The notes under the pieces: generated by a model
What the model was told of the DNA's origin: nothing
The model's database searches: none
The model's input: the letters and a program-made list of their open reading frames with translations, nothing else
NCBI GenBank assembly: GCA_910587025.1
Contig: CAJUKR010000048.1
Location: 1-12,503 of the forward strand
Direction: 5' to 3'
Length of the DNA stretch: 12,503 nt
From: an uncultured Christensenellaceae bacterium
GTDB lineage: Bacteria > Bacillota > Clostridia > Christensenellales > Pumilibacteraceae
Program-made: the position numbers and the translations under genes
Part shown: positions 6,080 to 12,503 of the stretch, in pieces
How the letters are laid out: each line of letters opens with the position of its first letter
How positions within the stretch are numbered: position 1 is the stretch's first letter

Positions 6080-8065
6080 ATGACCGACAGCGAGTATCAA
6101 TATTACTTCCATTCCGGCACACTTCAGACGGCTTACGAATACATGGGCTGTCACTACGACCGTACGACCAAACGTGCGGTTTTTCGCGTTTGGGCGCCTC
6201 ACGCTCAGAGCGTATCCGTTATAGGTGATTTCAATTATTGGAACCGCACCGCAAACTATATGTATCGCATCACGGACGGCGGTATATTCGAGGGCATAAT
6301 AGACAACGTCGAGGAATTTCAGACTTATAAATACTGCGTCCTCGGGCGGGACGGCGTGGAACGGGAAAAAGCCGATCCTTACGCTTTCTTCGGCGAAACG
6401 CGGGGAAGCACCGCGAGCAAGGTCACCGCTCTCGATAATTTCTGGTGGAATGACGAAGAATGGATGAAGAAGCGCGCGGCTTCCGAGCCGTACGGCTCGC
6501 CGATCAGCGTTTACGAGTGCAATATTGCGTCGTGGCGCAAATACGCCGACGGCAACAATTACGATTACCGCAAGTTCGCCGACGAGATAGTTTATTATCT
6601 CAAGTTCATGAACTTCACTCATCTCGAGCTTATGGGTATTTCCGAGCATCCTTACGACGGCTCGTGGGGGTATCAGGTGACGGGATATTACGCGCCTACG
6701 TCGCGTTACGGCCGTCCCGAAGATTTCGCTTATCTCGTAAACAAGTGTCATGAGAACGGTATTGCGGTCATTCTCGACTGGGTGCCCGGGCACTTCCCGA
6801 AGGACGAGCACGGGCTCGTGTCCTTCGACGGCGAGCCGTGTTACGAGCCTTCGCATCCGCTTCGCGCCGAGCATAAGGAATGGGGCACTATGTGTTTCGA
6901 CTACGGAAGACCTGAGGTCAAGGCTTTCCTTGTCGGCAGCGCGATGATGTGGTTCGACAAATATCATATCGACGGTCTGCGCGTGGACGCGGTCGCGAGC
7001 ATGCTCTATCTCGATTACGGTCGGAGCGAGTGGCTTCCTAACGCTTACGGCGGGCGGGAAAATACCGACGCGGTCGATTTCTTCCGTACTCTGAATACAG
7101 CCGTATTCGGGCATTATCCGAACGTACTCATGGTTGCCGAGGAATCCACTGCGTGGCCTATGGTGACCAAACCCGCGGACTGGGGCGGTCTCGGATTCAA
7201 TTTCAAGTGGAACATGGGCTGGATGAACGATTCGCTTTCGTACATAAAATCCGACCCGTATTTCCGTCAGTACAAACATAATCAGATCACGTTCTCGATG
7301 AATTACGCGTTCTCCGAAAACTACGTTCTGCCCATTTCGCACGACGAGGTCGTGTACGGAAAAGGCTCGCTTATAAACAAAATGCCCGGCGATTACGAAC
7401 TCAAGTTCGCGGGAGTGCGGAACTATCTTACGTATATGTTCGCGCATCCGGGTAAAAAACTGTTGTTTATGGGAAGCGAGCTCGGACAATGGGCGGAATG
7501 GGACTGGCAACGCGAACTGGACTGGGTACTTACCGAGTTCCCTCAGCACAAAGGCTTGCAGGCGTTCATAAAGGAACTCAACTGGCTTTATCGTACCGTT
7601 TCTCCTCTCCATGAGATCGAAAACAGCTGGGACGGTTTCGAATGGCTCGTAGCCGACGATGCGAGCGCGAACGTGCTCGTATTCGAGCGCAGAGACAAAA
7701 AAGGCAACCGCGTGCTTGCCGTAATCAACTTCGCGCCGAGCGATTGGTACGGTTACCGTATTCCCGTCAATCCCGGTCGGTATAAGCGCATAATGCGCAC
7801 GTCGTATTACGGTTGGGATCAGGTTCCCGTCGAGATCGTCAGCGAGCCGATCGCGAATCGTAACAAAGAAGACAGCATCGTCATAGACGTCGAGAGTATG
7901 AGCGCGTATCTGTTCTATGCCGACGCCGCTCCGATCAAAAACGTGATCGCGAAGTCGGAGAAAACTTCCGAGCCCAAACCGAAAGCGGCAAAGAAACCGA
8001 CCGTTAAGAAGAGTTCGGGTACGGCGGCGAAAAAGCCTGCGGCCAAAACGGCGAAAACGAAATAA
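6080..8065 (+). CDS. glgB: 1,4-alpha-glucan branching enzyme with a Lys/Ala/Pro-rich C-terminal tail
   Basis: This enzyme forms alpha-1,6 branches in glycogen by cutting and transferring alpha-1,4 chains. It has one N-terminal CBM48 domain (about 25-115, VFRVWAPHAQSVSVIGDFNYW region) and then a GH13 barrel. The catalytic residues are Asp303 in DGLRVDAVASMLYLDYGR, Glu354 in VAEESTAWP and Asp422 in ISHDEVVYGKGS. The beta-sandwich C-domain ends near residue 614. The remaining 47 residues are a low-complexity tail of Lys, Ala, Pro, Ser and Thr with about 14 lysines and almost no acidic residues after 631. The family normally ends at the C-domain. The tail shares a duplicated segment with the N-terminus of the next protein, GlgA. 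A strong SD (AAGGGGGAA) sets the start. Confidence 0.95.
   Translation: MTDSEYQYYFHSGTLQTAYEYMGCHYDRTTKRAVFRVWAPHAQSVSVIGDFNYWNRTANYMYRITDGGIFEGIIDNVEEFQTYKYCVLGRDGVEREKADPYAFFGETRGSTASKVTALDNFWWNDEEWMKKRAASEPYGSPISVYECNIASWRKYADGNNYDYRKFADEIVYYLKFMNFTHLELMGISEHPYDGSWGYQVTGYYAPTSRYGRPEDFAYLVNKCHENGIAVILDWVPGHFPKDEHGLVSFDGEPCYEPSHPLRAEHKEWGTMCFDYGRPEVKAFLVGSAMMWFDKYHIDGLRVDAVASMLYLDYGRSEWLPNAYGGRENTDAVDFFRTLNTAVFGHYPNVLMVAEESTAWPMVTKPADWGGLGFNFKWNMGWMNDSLSYIKSDPYFRQYKHNQITFSMNYAFSENYVLPISHDEVVYGKGSLINKMPGDYELKFAGVRNYLTYMFAHPGKKLLFMGSELGQWAEWDWQRELDWVLTEFPQHKGLQAFIKELNWLYRTVSPLHEIENSWDGFEWLVADDASANVLVFERRDKKGNRVLAVINFAPSDWYGYRIPVNPGRYKRIMRTSYYGWDQVPVEIVSEPIANRNKEDSIVIDVESMSAYLFYADAAPIKNVIAKSEKTSEPKPKAAKKPTVKKSSGTAAKKPAAKTAKTK
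7974..8019 (+). repeat. Copy 1 of a direct repeat shared by glgB tail and glgA head
   Basis: This 46-bp segment encodes PKPKAAKKPTVKKSSG of the GlgB tail. It aligns without gaps to 8195-8240 in glgA, 221 bp downstream. The first 19 bases (CCAAACCGAAAGCGGCAAA) and a final AGTTCGGG are identical in the two copies, and the middle has diverged. The reading phase within the copy is the same in both genes. Confidence 0.8.
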
Positions 8066-8079
8066 GAGAGGGAAAGAAT

Positions 8080-9747
8080 ATGGCGGAAAGTAAATCGAAA
8101 AAGACTGCGACCGCTTTGGAAGCGGAAGAGAAAAAACCGAAAAAGACCGCGGCTGCTTTGAAGTCGGAAGCTAAGCCCGAAGCGAAGTCAGAATCCAAAC
8201 CGAAAGCGGCAAAAAAGCCGATTGCGGGGAAAAGTTCGGGCGCTAAGGCAAAGAATACTGCGAAAAAAGCCGAGCCCGCGGGACCAAAAAGATACGGTCG
8301 TCCGCCCGCCGACGGCAAACCGAGAGTGCTTCTCGTGGCGGCGGAAGTCAATCCGTTCTCGCAGACGGGCGGGCTCGGCGAAGTCGCGAGTTCGCTCCCC
8401 GTGGCGGTGAACGCCATAGGCGGCGCGGAAGTCGCGGTCGTCACTCCGCTTTACGAGTGCGTCAAAGACGAATACCGCAAAAATTTCGAATTCGTCTGTC
8501 ACATAAGCGTGCCCGTGGCGTGGCGCAATCAGTACGCCGGACTTTTCAGATACGTATACCGCGGCGTAGTGCATTATTTCATCGACAACGAATATTATTT
8601 CAAGCGTCCGAATCTGTACGGTTATTACGACGATGCGGAGAGGTTTGCGTTCTTTTCGAGAGCGGTGCTCGATCTTATGCCGTATATGGATTTTCAGCCG
8701 AATATCCTGCATTCCAACGATTGGCATACGGCGCTCGTCCCGATATATTACAAACTGTACTATATGTATGCCGACGGTTATAAGGACATACGCAACTTAA
8801 TTACGATACACAATATCGAATATCAGGGCAAATACGACGGACATCTTCTCGAGGAAGTATTCGGTATTTCCGGATTCAAGTATTATACGCTCGAGTGGGG
8901 CGGCTGCGTAAACCTGCTTTACGGGGCAATCGCATACGGCGATATGGTTTCCACCGTGTCGAGAACGTATGCGCAGGAACTTCGTACGAGCGAGCACGCT
9001 TGCGGGCTCGAGAATGCCATCGACCGTTATGCGGGCAAACTGACGGGTATCGTCAACGGCATCGATACCGAAGTGTACGATCCGTCCGCAGCTCCCGCGC
9101 TTTTCGCGCACTATTCGGCCGATGACACGAGCGGCAAGCTCGAGAATAAGCGCAGTCTGCAGAAATTGCTCGGGCTTCCCGAACGCGACGACGTGCCCAT
9201 GATCACTATGGTGACGCGGCTTGCCGGTCATAAGGGACTGGATATTCTCAAGGCGGCGATGCCGAGGATAATCAAAGAGGACGTACAGTTTGTCCTGCTC
9301 GGTACGGGCGAATGCGAGTACGAGGGCTTCTTTGCCGATCTGCAGGCGACTTATCCCGACAAGGCGAGAGCGCTTATCACCTTCGATAAAGTTATGTCGC
9401 AGAGATTGTTCGCCGCAGGCGATATTTATATGATGCCGTCGAAGAGCGAGCCTTGCGGACTCGGTCAGATGATGGCTATGCGTTACGGCACGATCCCCAT
9501 AGTTCGTAACGTCGGCGGGCTTAACGATACCGTCGTCGAAGGAGAGAACGGTAACGGATTCGTGGTGAAAGAGCATACGGCCGAGGCGCTTACCGCGGCG
9601 ACGCTCCGCGCGATCGGAATGTACGCGGATAAGAACGCGTGGAAGAGTCTTATGCGCCGCGCTATGACCGAGGACTGGTCGTGGAACAGAAGCGGCAGGG
9701 AATATATCGGACTGTATAAGGAATTGCTCGCGAAACCGATATACTGA
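8080..9747 (+). CDS. glgA: Glycogen (starch) synthase with a Lys/Ala-rich N-terminal extension
   Basis: This GT5 enzyme transfers glucose from a nucleotide sugar, normally ADP-glucose, to the glycogen chain. The GT-B fold begins at about residue 81 (KPRVLLVAAEVNPF). Before it lies an 80-residue extension with about 21 lysines, rich in Ala, Glu and Ser. The family normally starts within a few residues of this strand, so 555 residues is about 75 longer than usual. The KxGGL motif reads QTGGLGEV (95-102), with Gln for the usual ADP-glucose-contacting Lys. The second half is standard: Arg380 and Lys385 in TRLAGHKGLD, Glu457 in PSKSEPCGLGQMMAMRYGT, then a GGLNDTV loop. A GAGAGGGA SD 14 bp after the glgB stop supports the long form. 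The gene ends in tandem stops TGATAA. Confidence 0.94.
   Translation: MAESKSKKTATALEAEEKKPKKTAAALKSEAKPEAKSESKPKAAKKPIAGKSSGAKAKNTAKKAEPAGPKRYGRPPADGKPRVLLVAAEVNPFSQTGGLGEVASSLPVAVNAIGGAEVAVVTPLYECVKDEYRKNFEFVCHISVPVAWRNQYAGLFRYVYRGVVHYFIDNEYYFKRPNLYGYYDDAERFAFFSRAVLDLMPYMDFQPNILHSNDWHTALVPIYYKLYYMYADGYKDIRNLITIHNIEYQGKYDGHLLEEVFGISGFKYYTLEWGGCVNLLYGAIAYGDMVSTVSRTYAQELRTSEHACGLENAIDRYAGKLTGIVNGIDTEVYDPSAAPALFAHYSADDTSGKLENKRSLQKLLGLPERDDVPMITMVTRLAGHKGLDILKAAMPRIIKEDVQFVLLGTGECEYEGFFADLQATYPDKARALITFDKVMSQRLFAAGDIYMMPSKSEPCGLGQMMAMRYGTIPIVRNVGGLNDTVVEGENGNGFVVKEHTAEALTAATLRAIGMYADKNAWKSLMRRAMTEDWSWNRSGREYIGLYKELLAKPIY
8096..8170 (+). repeat. Internal 42-bp-period repeat in the glgA extension
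   Basis: Two 33-bp units (8096-8128 and 8138-8170) are offset by 42 bp, exactly 14 codons, and differ at about six or seven positions. They encode KKTATALEAEEK and KKTAAALKSEAK. This suggests the extension grew by in-frame duplication. Confidence 0.7.
8195..8240 (+). repeat. Copy 2 of the direct repeat shared by glgB tail and glgA head
   Basis: This partner of 7974-8019 encodes SKPKAAKKPIAGKSSG at residues 39-54 of GlgA. It shares the 19-base exact block and the final AGTTCGGG at the same spacing. Confidence 0.8.
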
Positions 9748-9767
9748 TAAACCGATCGGAATAAATT

Positions 9768-9801
9768 ACAGGCGCCCGAAATTTTACTTTCGGGCGCCTG
9801 T
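9768..9801. terminator. Bidirectional hairpin between glgA and the M23 gene
   Basis: A perfect 14-bp GC-rich stem (9768-9781 with 9788-9801, core CAGGCGCCCGAA) has a 6-base loop. Neither side has a long T-run: the reverse side continues TAATTTATT and the forward side TCGCGATTTAA. It sits between two convergent genes, so it probably ends both transcripts, better on the reverse strand. Confidence 0.7.
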
Positions 9802-9832
9802 CGCGATTTAAGGTGTTTGTTTTATGTGACGC

Positions 9833-10507
9833 TTATTTCTCGCTTCCTGCGGGAAGTTTGGTCATGGGATCGATATAATCCCCGTTTGCGTCGGTAAGTT
9901 CGAGGTGCAGATGCGCGCCGTCGTTCTGTTCGCTGGTCATCGAGTCGGAAACGTAACCGATGGGCGTACCCGTGGTAACCGTCGTTCCTTCTTCGACGAG
10001 CGTATCCGCGGACAGCGACTTATACTTTGCGATCAGTCCGTCGGACTGTTCGATCGTGATCACATAACCGTCCTGAGTGGTATATTTCACGCTCGTTACT
10101 TTGCCGTCGTATACGGCTTTTACCTGCGCTCCGGCTTCTGCCGTGAAATCGGTGCCGTTGTGCGTGGAGAACCAGTGCAGGGTATTCGACCATACGAGTT
10201 CGGTCAATACGCATTCCTGTCCAAGTTCGTACGACGCGATGGGCATACCGTATTCGGGCTTCGTGGTCGTAGGTTCGTCGGGCTCGTTCGGCTCGTCGGG
10301 CTTATTTGTATCGTCGGGCTCATTCGGCTTGTTCTTGTCCGGATCGGTGGGATCGGTTATGCCCGGGGTGATCGGATCTTCGGGTCCGGACGACGACGTA
10401 ACGCCGAGTATGATCGAGGTTGCGATGATTGCGATTACCGCAACGACCGTGCATATCAGCAGAGCGATATACAGCTTCTTGTTGGCTTTCTTGTTTTCGT
10501 TGTTCAT
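9833..10507 (-). CDS. Membrane-anchored LytM/M23 metallopeptidase-like protein, SpoIIQ-like
   Basis: This 224-residue protein has a short basic cytoplasmic N-terminus, one membrane segment (about 12-34, LYIALLICTVVAVIAII), and an extracytoplasmic linker rich in Pro, Glu, Asp, Asn and Thr (about 41-85). A LytM domain follows (about 95-216). The zinc ligands are complete: His116 and Asp120 in THNGTDF, and HLH at 199-201. The family cleaves peptide cross-bridges or binds peptidoglycan. The segment LVWSNTLHWFSTHNGTDF and the single-anchor layout resemble clostridial SpoIIQ, which acts in engulfment between forespore and mother cell. That assignment is tentative because general LytM proteins share much of it. 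The start is set by GGAGGAGT 7 bp before the ATG at 10505-10507; the frame stays open upstream into the next promoter but has no comparable SD. Confidence 0.85.
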   Translation of the reverse strand: MNNENKKANKKLYIALLICTVVAVIAIIATSIILGVTSSSGPEDPITPGITDPTDPDKNKPNEPDDTNKPDEPNEPDEPTTTKPEYGMPIASYELGQECVLTELVWSNTLHWFSTHNGTDFTAEAGAQVKAVYDGKVTSVKYTTQDGYVITIEQSDGLIAKYKSLSADTLVEEGTTVTTGTPIGYVSDSMTSEQNDGAHLHLELTDANGDYIDPMTKLPAGSEK

Positions 10508-10584
10508 GTTTTGGACTCCTCCGTTAATTTGCATATCGATTATCGACCGCTTGCGGCAAAATATACACACGGATATAAAAACAT

Positions 10585-10613
10585 TTGCATTTTGTCCGAA
10601 AATATGGTAAAAT
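10585..10613 (+). promoter_or_regulatory. Promoter of the citrate synthase gene
   Basis: TTGCAT (10585-10590) and TAAAAT (10608-10613) are separated by 17 bp. Transcription would start near 10620, leaving a leader of about 80 nt that ends in a near-perfect SD. I see no recognisable riboswitch or attenuator in that leader. Confidence 0.6.
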
Positions 10614-10700
10614 ACAACCCGAACATACGAAAGAGTCAGAACGGGGGCGCGGCTTTTGCCGTTGCCTTTATGTATATCAAATACCGAAAAGGAGGTCGAT

Positions 10701-12074
10701 ATGGCAGATATTATGAATAATTCCGGTTCTTCGGAGATCAGACGACTTGCGGCTATGTGTGTGGAAAGTTCGACCATAAATCCTCAGCTCTTTACCGATT
10801 ATCATGTTTACAGGGGACTGCGCGCGCCGGACGGCAGCGGGGTTCTTACGGGCTTGACCGACGTGGCGGACGTAATGGCGAACAAGACGGAAAACGGGAA
10901 GTTCGTTCCGTGCGCGGGCGAATTGTATTATCGCGGATACAATGTCAAGGATATCGTCAACGATATGATAAGTCACAAGAGGTTCGGTTTCGAAGAAGTA
11001 ACGTACTTGCTTCTTTTCGGTCGCTTGCCCGACAGCGTGGATCTGTCCAGTTTCAAAGACCTGCTCGGCGTGTATCGCGCTCTTCCGACGTCGTTTTTCC
11101 GCGACATAATTATGAAATCGCCGAGCGGCGATATGATGAACTCTATGGCGCGTTCGGTGCTTACGCTCTATTCGTACGATAAGCATCCGGACGATCTGTC
11201 GCTCGAAAACGTGCTGCATCAGTGTTTGTGGCTGATCGCTACGTTCCCGCTTCTCGCCGTATACGGCTATCAGGCTTATTCTTATTATAAGTCGGACAGT
11301 AATTCGTTCTTCATTCACGATCCGATACCCACTCTTTCCACGGCGGAAAATATTTTGCATATGCTTCGCATAGACAGCAAGTATACCGACCTCGAGGCGC
11401 GCGTGCTCGATCTCGCGCTCGTGCTTCACGCGGAGCACGGCGGCGGCAATAACTCGACATTCACTACGCGTCTGGTTTCGTCGACTGGTACGGATACATA
11501 TTCGGCGATCGCCGCGGCGCTCGGCTCGCTCAAAGGACCCAAGCACGGCGGCGCGAATATCAAGGTATGCCGCATGTTCGACGATATAAAGAGCACGGTA
11601 AAAGACTGGAGCGACAAAGACGAAATACGCGCGTGCCTTACGGATATTCTCGACAAAAAATCGTTTGACAAATCGGGACTTATATACGGGCTCGGCCATG
11701 CGGTTTATCAGGTTTCCGATCCGAGAGCGGACGTGTTCAAAAACTCGGTGGAAAAACTTTCGAGAGAAAAGGGAATGGAAACCGAATTCAATCTCTATCG
11801 TTACGTCGAGGAGATCGGCGCGGAACTGCTCAAGGAACGTCGCAAGACGGAAAAGGGCGTGTGCGCGAACGTCGACTTCTACAGCGGATTCTGTTATCAG
11901 ATGCTCGGACTTCCCAGCGAGCTGTTCACTCCCATCTTCGCGGTATCGCGTATTTCGGGTTGGAGCGCGCACCGACTCGAAGAACTTATTTCTTCGGGCG
12001 GAAAGATAATGCGTCCCGCATATGCGTACGTCGGAGAACATCTCGATTATGTCCCGCTCGACGACAGAGGATAA
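10701..12074 (+). CDS. gltA: Citrate (Si)-synthase
   Basis: This enzyme condenses oxaloacetate and acetyl-CoA to citrate, the entry to 2-oxoglutarate and glutamate. The 457 residues carry the catalytic triad: His282 in GPKHGGAN, His333 in GLGHAVYQVSDPR and Asp392 in NVDFYSG. Also visible are LHAEHGGGNNSTFT (242-255) and the oxaloacetate-binding DPR (340-342). The end GWSAHRLEE...RPAYAYVG is typical. The GHAV version of the second His motif and the length of about 450 residues fit a clostridial subgroup annotated as citrate/2-methylcitrate synthase, so propionyl-CoA use cannot be excluded. AAAAGGAGGTCGAT directly before the ATG fixes the start; an in-frame ATG 45 bp upstream lacks an SD. It stands alone, with its own promoter and terminator. 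Confidence 0.95.
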   Translation: MADIMNNSGSSEIRRLAAMCVESSTINPQLFTDYHVYRGLRAPDGSGVLTGLTDVADVMANKTENGKFVPCAGELYYRGYNVKDIVNDMISHKRFGFEEVTYLLLFGRLPDSVDLSSFKDLLGVYRALPTSFFRDIIMKSPSGDMMNSMARSVLTLYSYDKHPDDLSLENVLHQCLWLIATFPLLAVYGYQAYSYYKSDSNSFFIHDPIPTLSTAENILHMLRIDSKYTDLEARVLDLALVLHAEHGGGNNSTFTTRLVSSTGTDTYSAIAAALGSLKGPKHGGANIKVCRMFDDIKSTVKDWSDKDEIRACLTDILDKKSFDKSGLIYGLGHAVYQVSDPRADVFKNSVEKLSREKGMETEFNLYRYVEEIGAELLKERRKTEKGVCANVDFYSGFCYQMLGLPSELFTPIFAVSRISGWSAHRLEELISSGGKIMRPAYAYVGEHLDYVPLDDRG

Positions 12075-12108
12075 TTATTATATAATACAGAATATAATAC
12101 AGACGAAA

Positions 12109-12152
12109 ATCACCCGTTTCGGCAAATATCCGAAGCGGGTGATCTTTTATTT
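12109..12152 (+). terminator. Intrinsic terminator of gltA
   Basis: A 14-bp stem (12109-12122 with 12130-12143, core CACCCGTTTCGG, one G-T pair) has a 7-base loop and is followed by CTTTTATTT. It lies 34 bp after the gltA stop. Confidence 0.85.
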
Positions 12153-12394
12153 CCGACAACGGCGATAAGGAAGCGTATTGTTTTATAAGCCGCGGCGACG
12201 ACTTCGGAAGCTCTATCGGCGGGTGGGGCGGAGACGCGAAAGAAAGCATGAAAAAGGCTGTCGGCAGTCGTGACGACTCAAAACAGCCATTTATATACGA
12301 CGCTTTATATGATGAAAATACCGTTGCGCCGAATGGCAGAGAAGGAGTACGGATTGTGCGGCTTTTAAGCGCGATTGCGACCGAATTCGCATAG
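12143..12394 (+). pseudogene. Probable 3' remnant of a protein gene
   Basis: Between gltA and the tRNA, one forward frame is open for 83 codons, from just after an in-frame TGA at 12140 to TAG 12392-12394. The translation looks protein-like (AYCFISRGDDFGSSIGG, then YDALYDENTVAPNGREGVRI). It has no credible start: the only ATG is at 12248, with no good SD, and the reading begins inside the gltA terminator. The most economical reading is the C-terminal stub of a gene whose front was lost. The ending NGREGVRIVRLLSAI recalls the C-termini of Gfo/Idh/MocA-type oxidoreductases, but this is a weak impression. A 48-residue protein from 12248 is the alternative. Confidence 0.4.
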
Positions 12395-12415
12395 ACATAG
12401 GCGAAAACGTGAGAT

Positions 12416-12443
12416 AAGAAAAAAGGGCGTAAAATACGCCCTT
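12416..12443 (-). terminator. Intrinsic terminator of the tRNA-Pro transcript
   Basis: On the reverse strand a 9-bp stem (12435-12443 with 12423-12431, AAGGGCGTA) closes a 3-base loop and runs directly into six T residues. It begins 9 bp after the tRNA CCA end. Confidence 0.85.
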
Positions 12444-12452
12444 ATATATCAA

Positions 12453-12503
12453 TGGTCGAGGTGACAAGACTTGAACTTGCGACCTCTGCGTCCCGAACGC
12501 AGC
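12453..12503 (-). tRNA. tRNA-Pro(CGG), 3' part, continues beyond the window
   Basis: The reverse strand shows the anticodon stem CTGCG, the seven-base loop TTCGGGA with anticodon CGG, and the closing CGCAG. A T-arm follows with stem GCAAG/CTTGT around TTCAAGT, then the 3' acceptor strand CACCTCG, the discriminator A and an encoded CCA (12453-12455). The D-arm and the 5' acceptor strand lie outside the window. Confidence 0.93.

Noticed and set aside
6014..7612. A 532-codon open frame on the reverse strand opposite glgB
   Set aside because: It lies over the conserved catalytic barrel of glgB and shows no SD, domain or motif, so it is a codon-bias shadow.
10251..10375. Repetitive region of CGTCGGGCT/GTTCGGCT-like units as a possible CRISPR or DNA repeat
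   Set aside because: The units are short and irregular, lie in frame in the M23 gene, and simply encode its Pro/Glu/Asp linker.
10656..10700. A citrate synthase start 15 codons upstream
   Set aside because: There is no SD before that ATG, while the ATG at 10701 has a near-perfect AAGGAGG at the right distance.
10620..10700. Possible riboswitch in the gltA leader
   Set aside because: The 80-nt leader shows no recognisable aptamer core or terminator/antiterminator pair.
10508..10777. A longer M23 protein starting at 10777
   Set aside because: The extra 90 residues would run over the gltA start and its promoter and lack an SD. The GGAGGAGT before 10507 and the standard membrane-anchor start support the short form.
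10677..12041. A 454-codon open frame on the reverse strand opposite gltA
   Set aside because: It has the same shadow pattern over a clear citrate synthase, with an Arg/His-rich low-plausibility translation.

Overview
This window looks like a chromosomal segment of an uncultured clostridial-type Firmicute. The evidence is consensus sigma-A promoters with 17-bp spacers, strong Shine-Dalgarno (SD) sites, an arginine cluster under tandem ARG-box-like palindromes, a SpoIIQ-like M23 protein, a clostridial-style long citrate synthase and a CCA-encoding tRNA-Pro. The taxonomic placement is an inference; there is no marker gene. No phage, insertion sequence or CRISPR array is visible.

Layout. (1) 3-119: the last 38 codons of an unidentified forward gene, followed by a strong hairpin terminator. 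(2) 236-4867, reverse: a compact arginine operon transcribed argC-argB-argD-argF, then a GNAT acetyltransferase 4 bp after argF. It carries out glutamate acetyl-phosphorylation, reduction, transamination and ornithine carbamoylation. No argJ, argE or classical argA is in the cluster, so the GNAT is a candidate N-acetylglutamate synthase. (3) 4868-5054: a divergent control region with two reverse promoters for the arg operon. The proximal one is covered by two palindromes. A forward promoter there would give a leaderless mRNA. (4) 5055-6026: a MalK/MsmX-like ABC ATPase that keeps Walker A but has lost the key residues of its Q-loop, signature, Walker B, D-loop and H-loop. (5) 6080-9747: glgB and glgA from their own promoter. 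GlgB has a Lys/Ala-rich C-terminal tail and GlgA a Lys/Ala-rich N-terminal extension, and the two tails share a duplicated DNA segment. (6) 9833-10507, reverse: a membrane-anchored, SpoIIQ-like LytM/M23 protein. (7) 10701-12074: a Si-type citrate synthase with its own promoter and terminator. (8) 12143-12394: an open frame with no good start, probably a gene remnant. (9) 12453-12503: the 3' part of a reverse-strand tRNA-Pro(CGG) with its terminator.

How the genes fit together: citrate synthase supplies the 2-oxoglutarate/glutamate branch that feeds arginine synthesis, and glgB/glgA store surplus glucose. These links are metabolic; the sequence does not show co-transcription of these units. 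The most unusual items are the degenerate ABC protein next to glgBA, the shared cationic tails of GlgB and GlgA, and the operon-terminal GNAT in a cluster without argJ.
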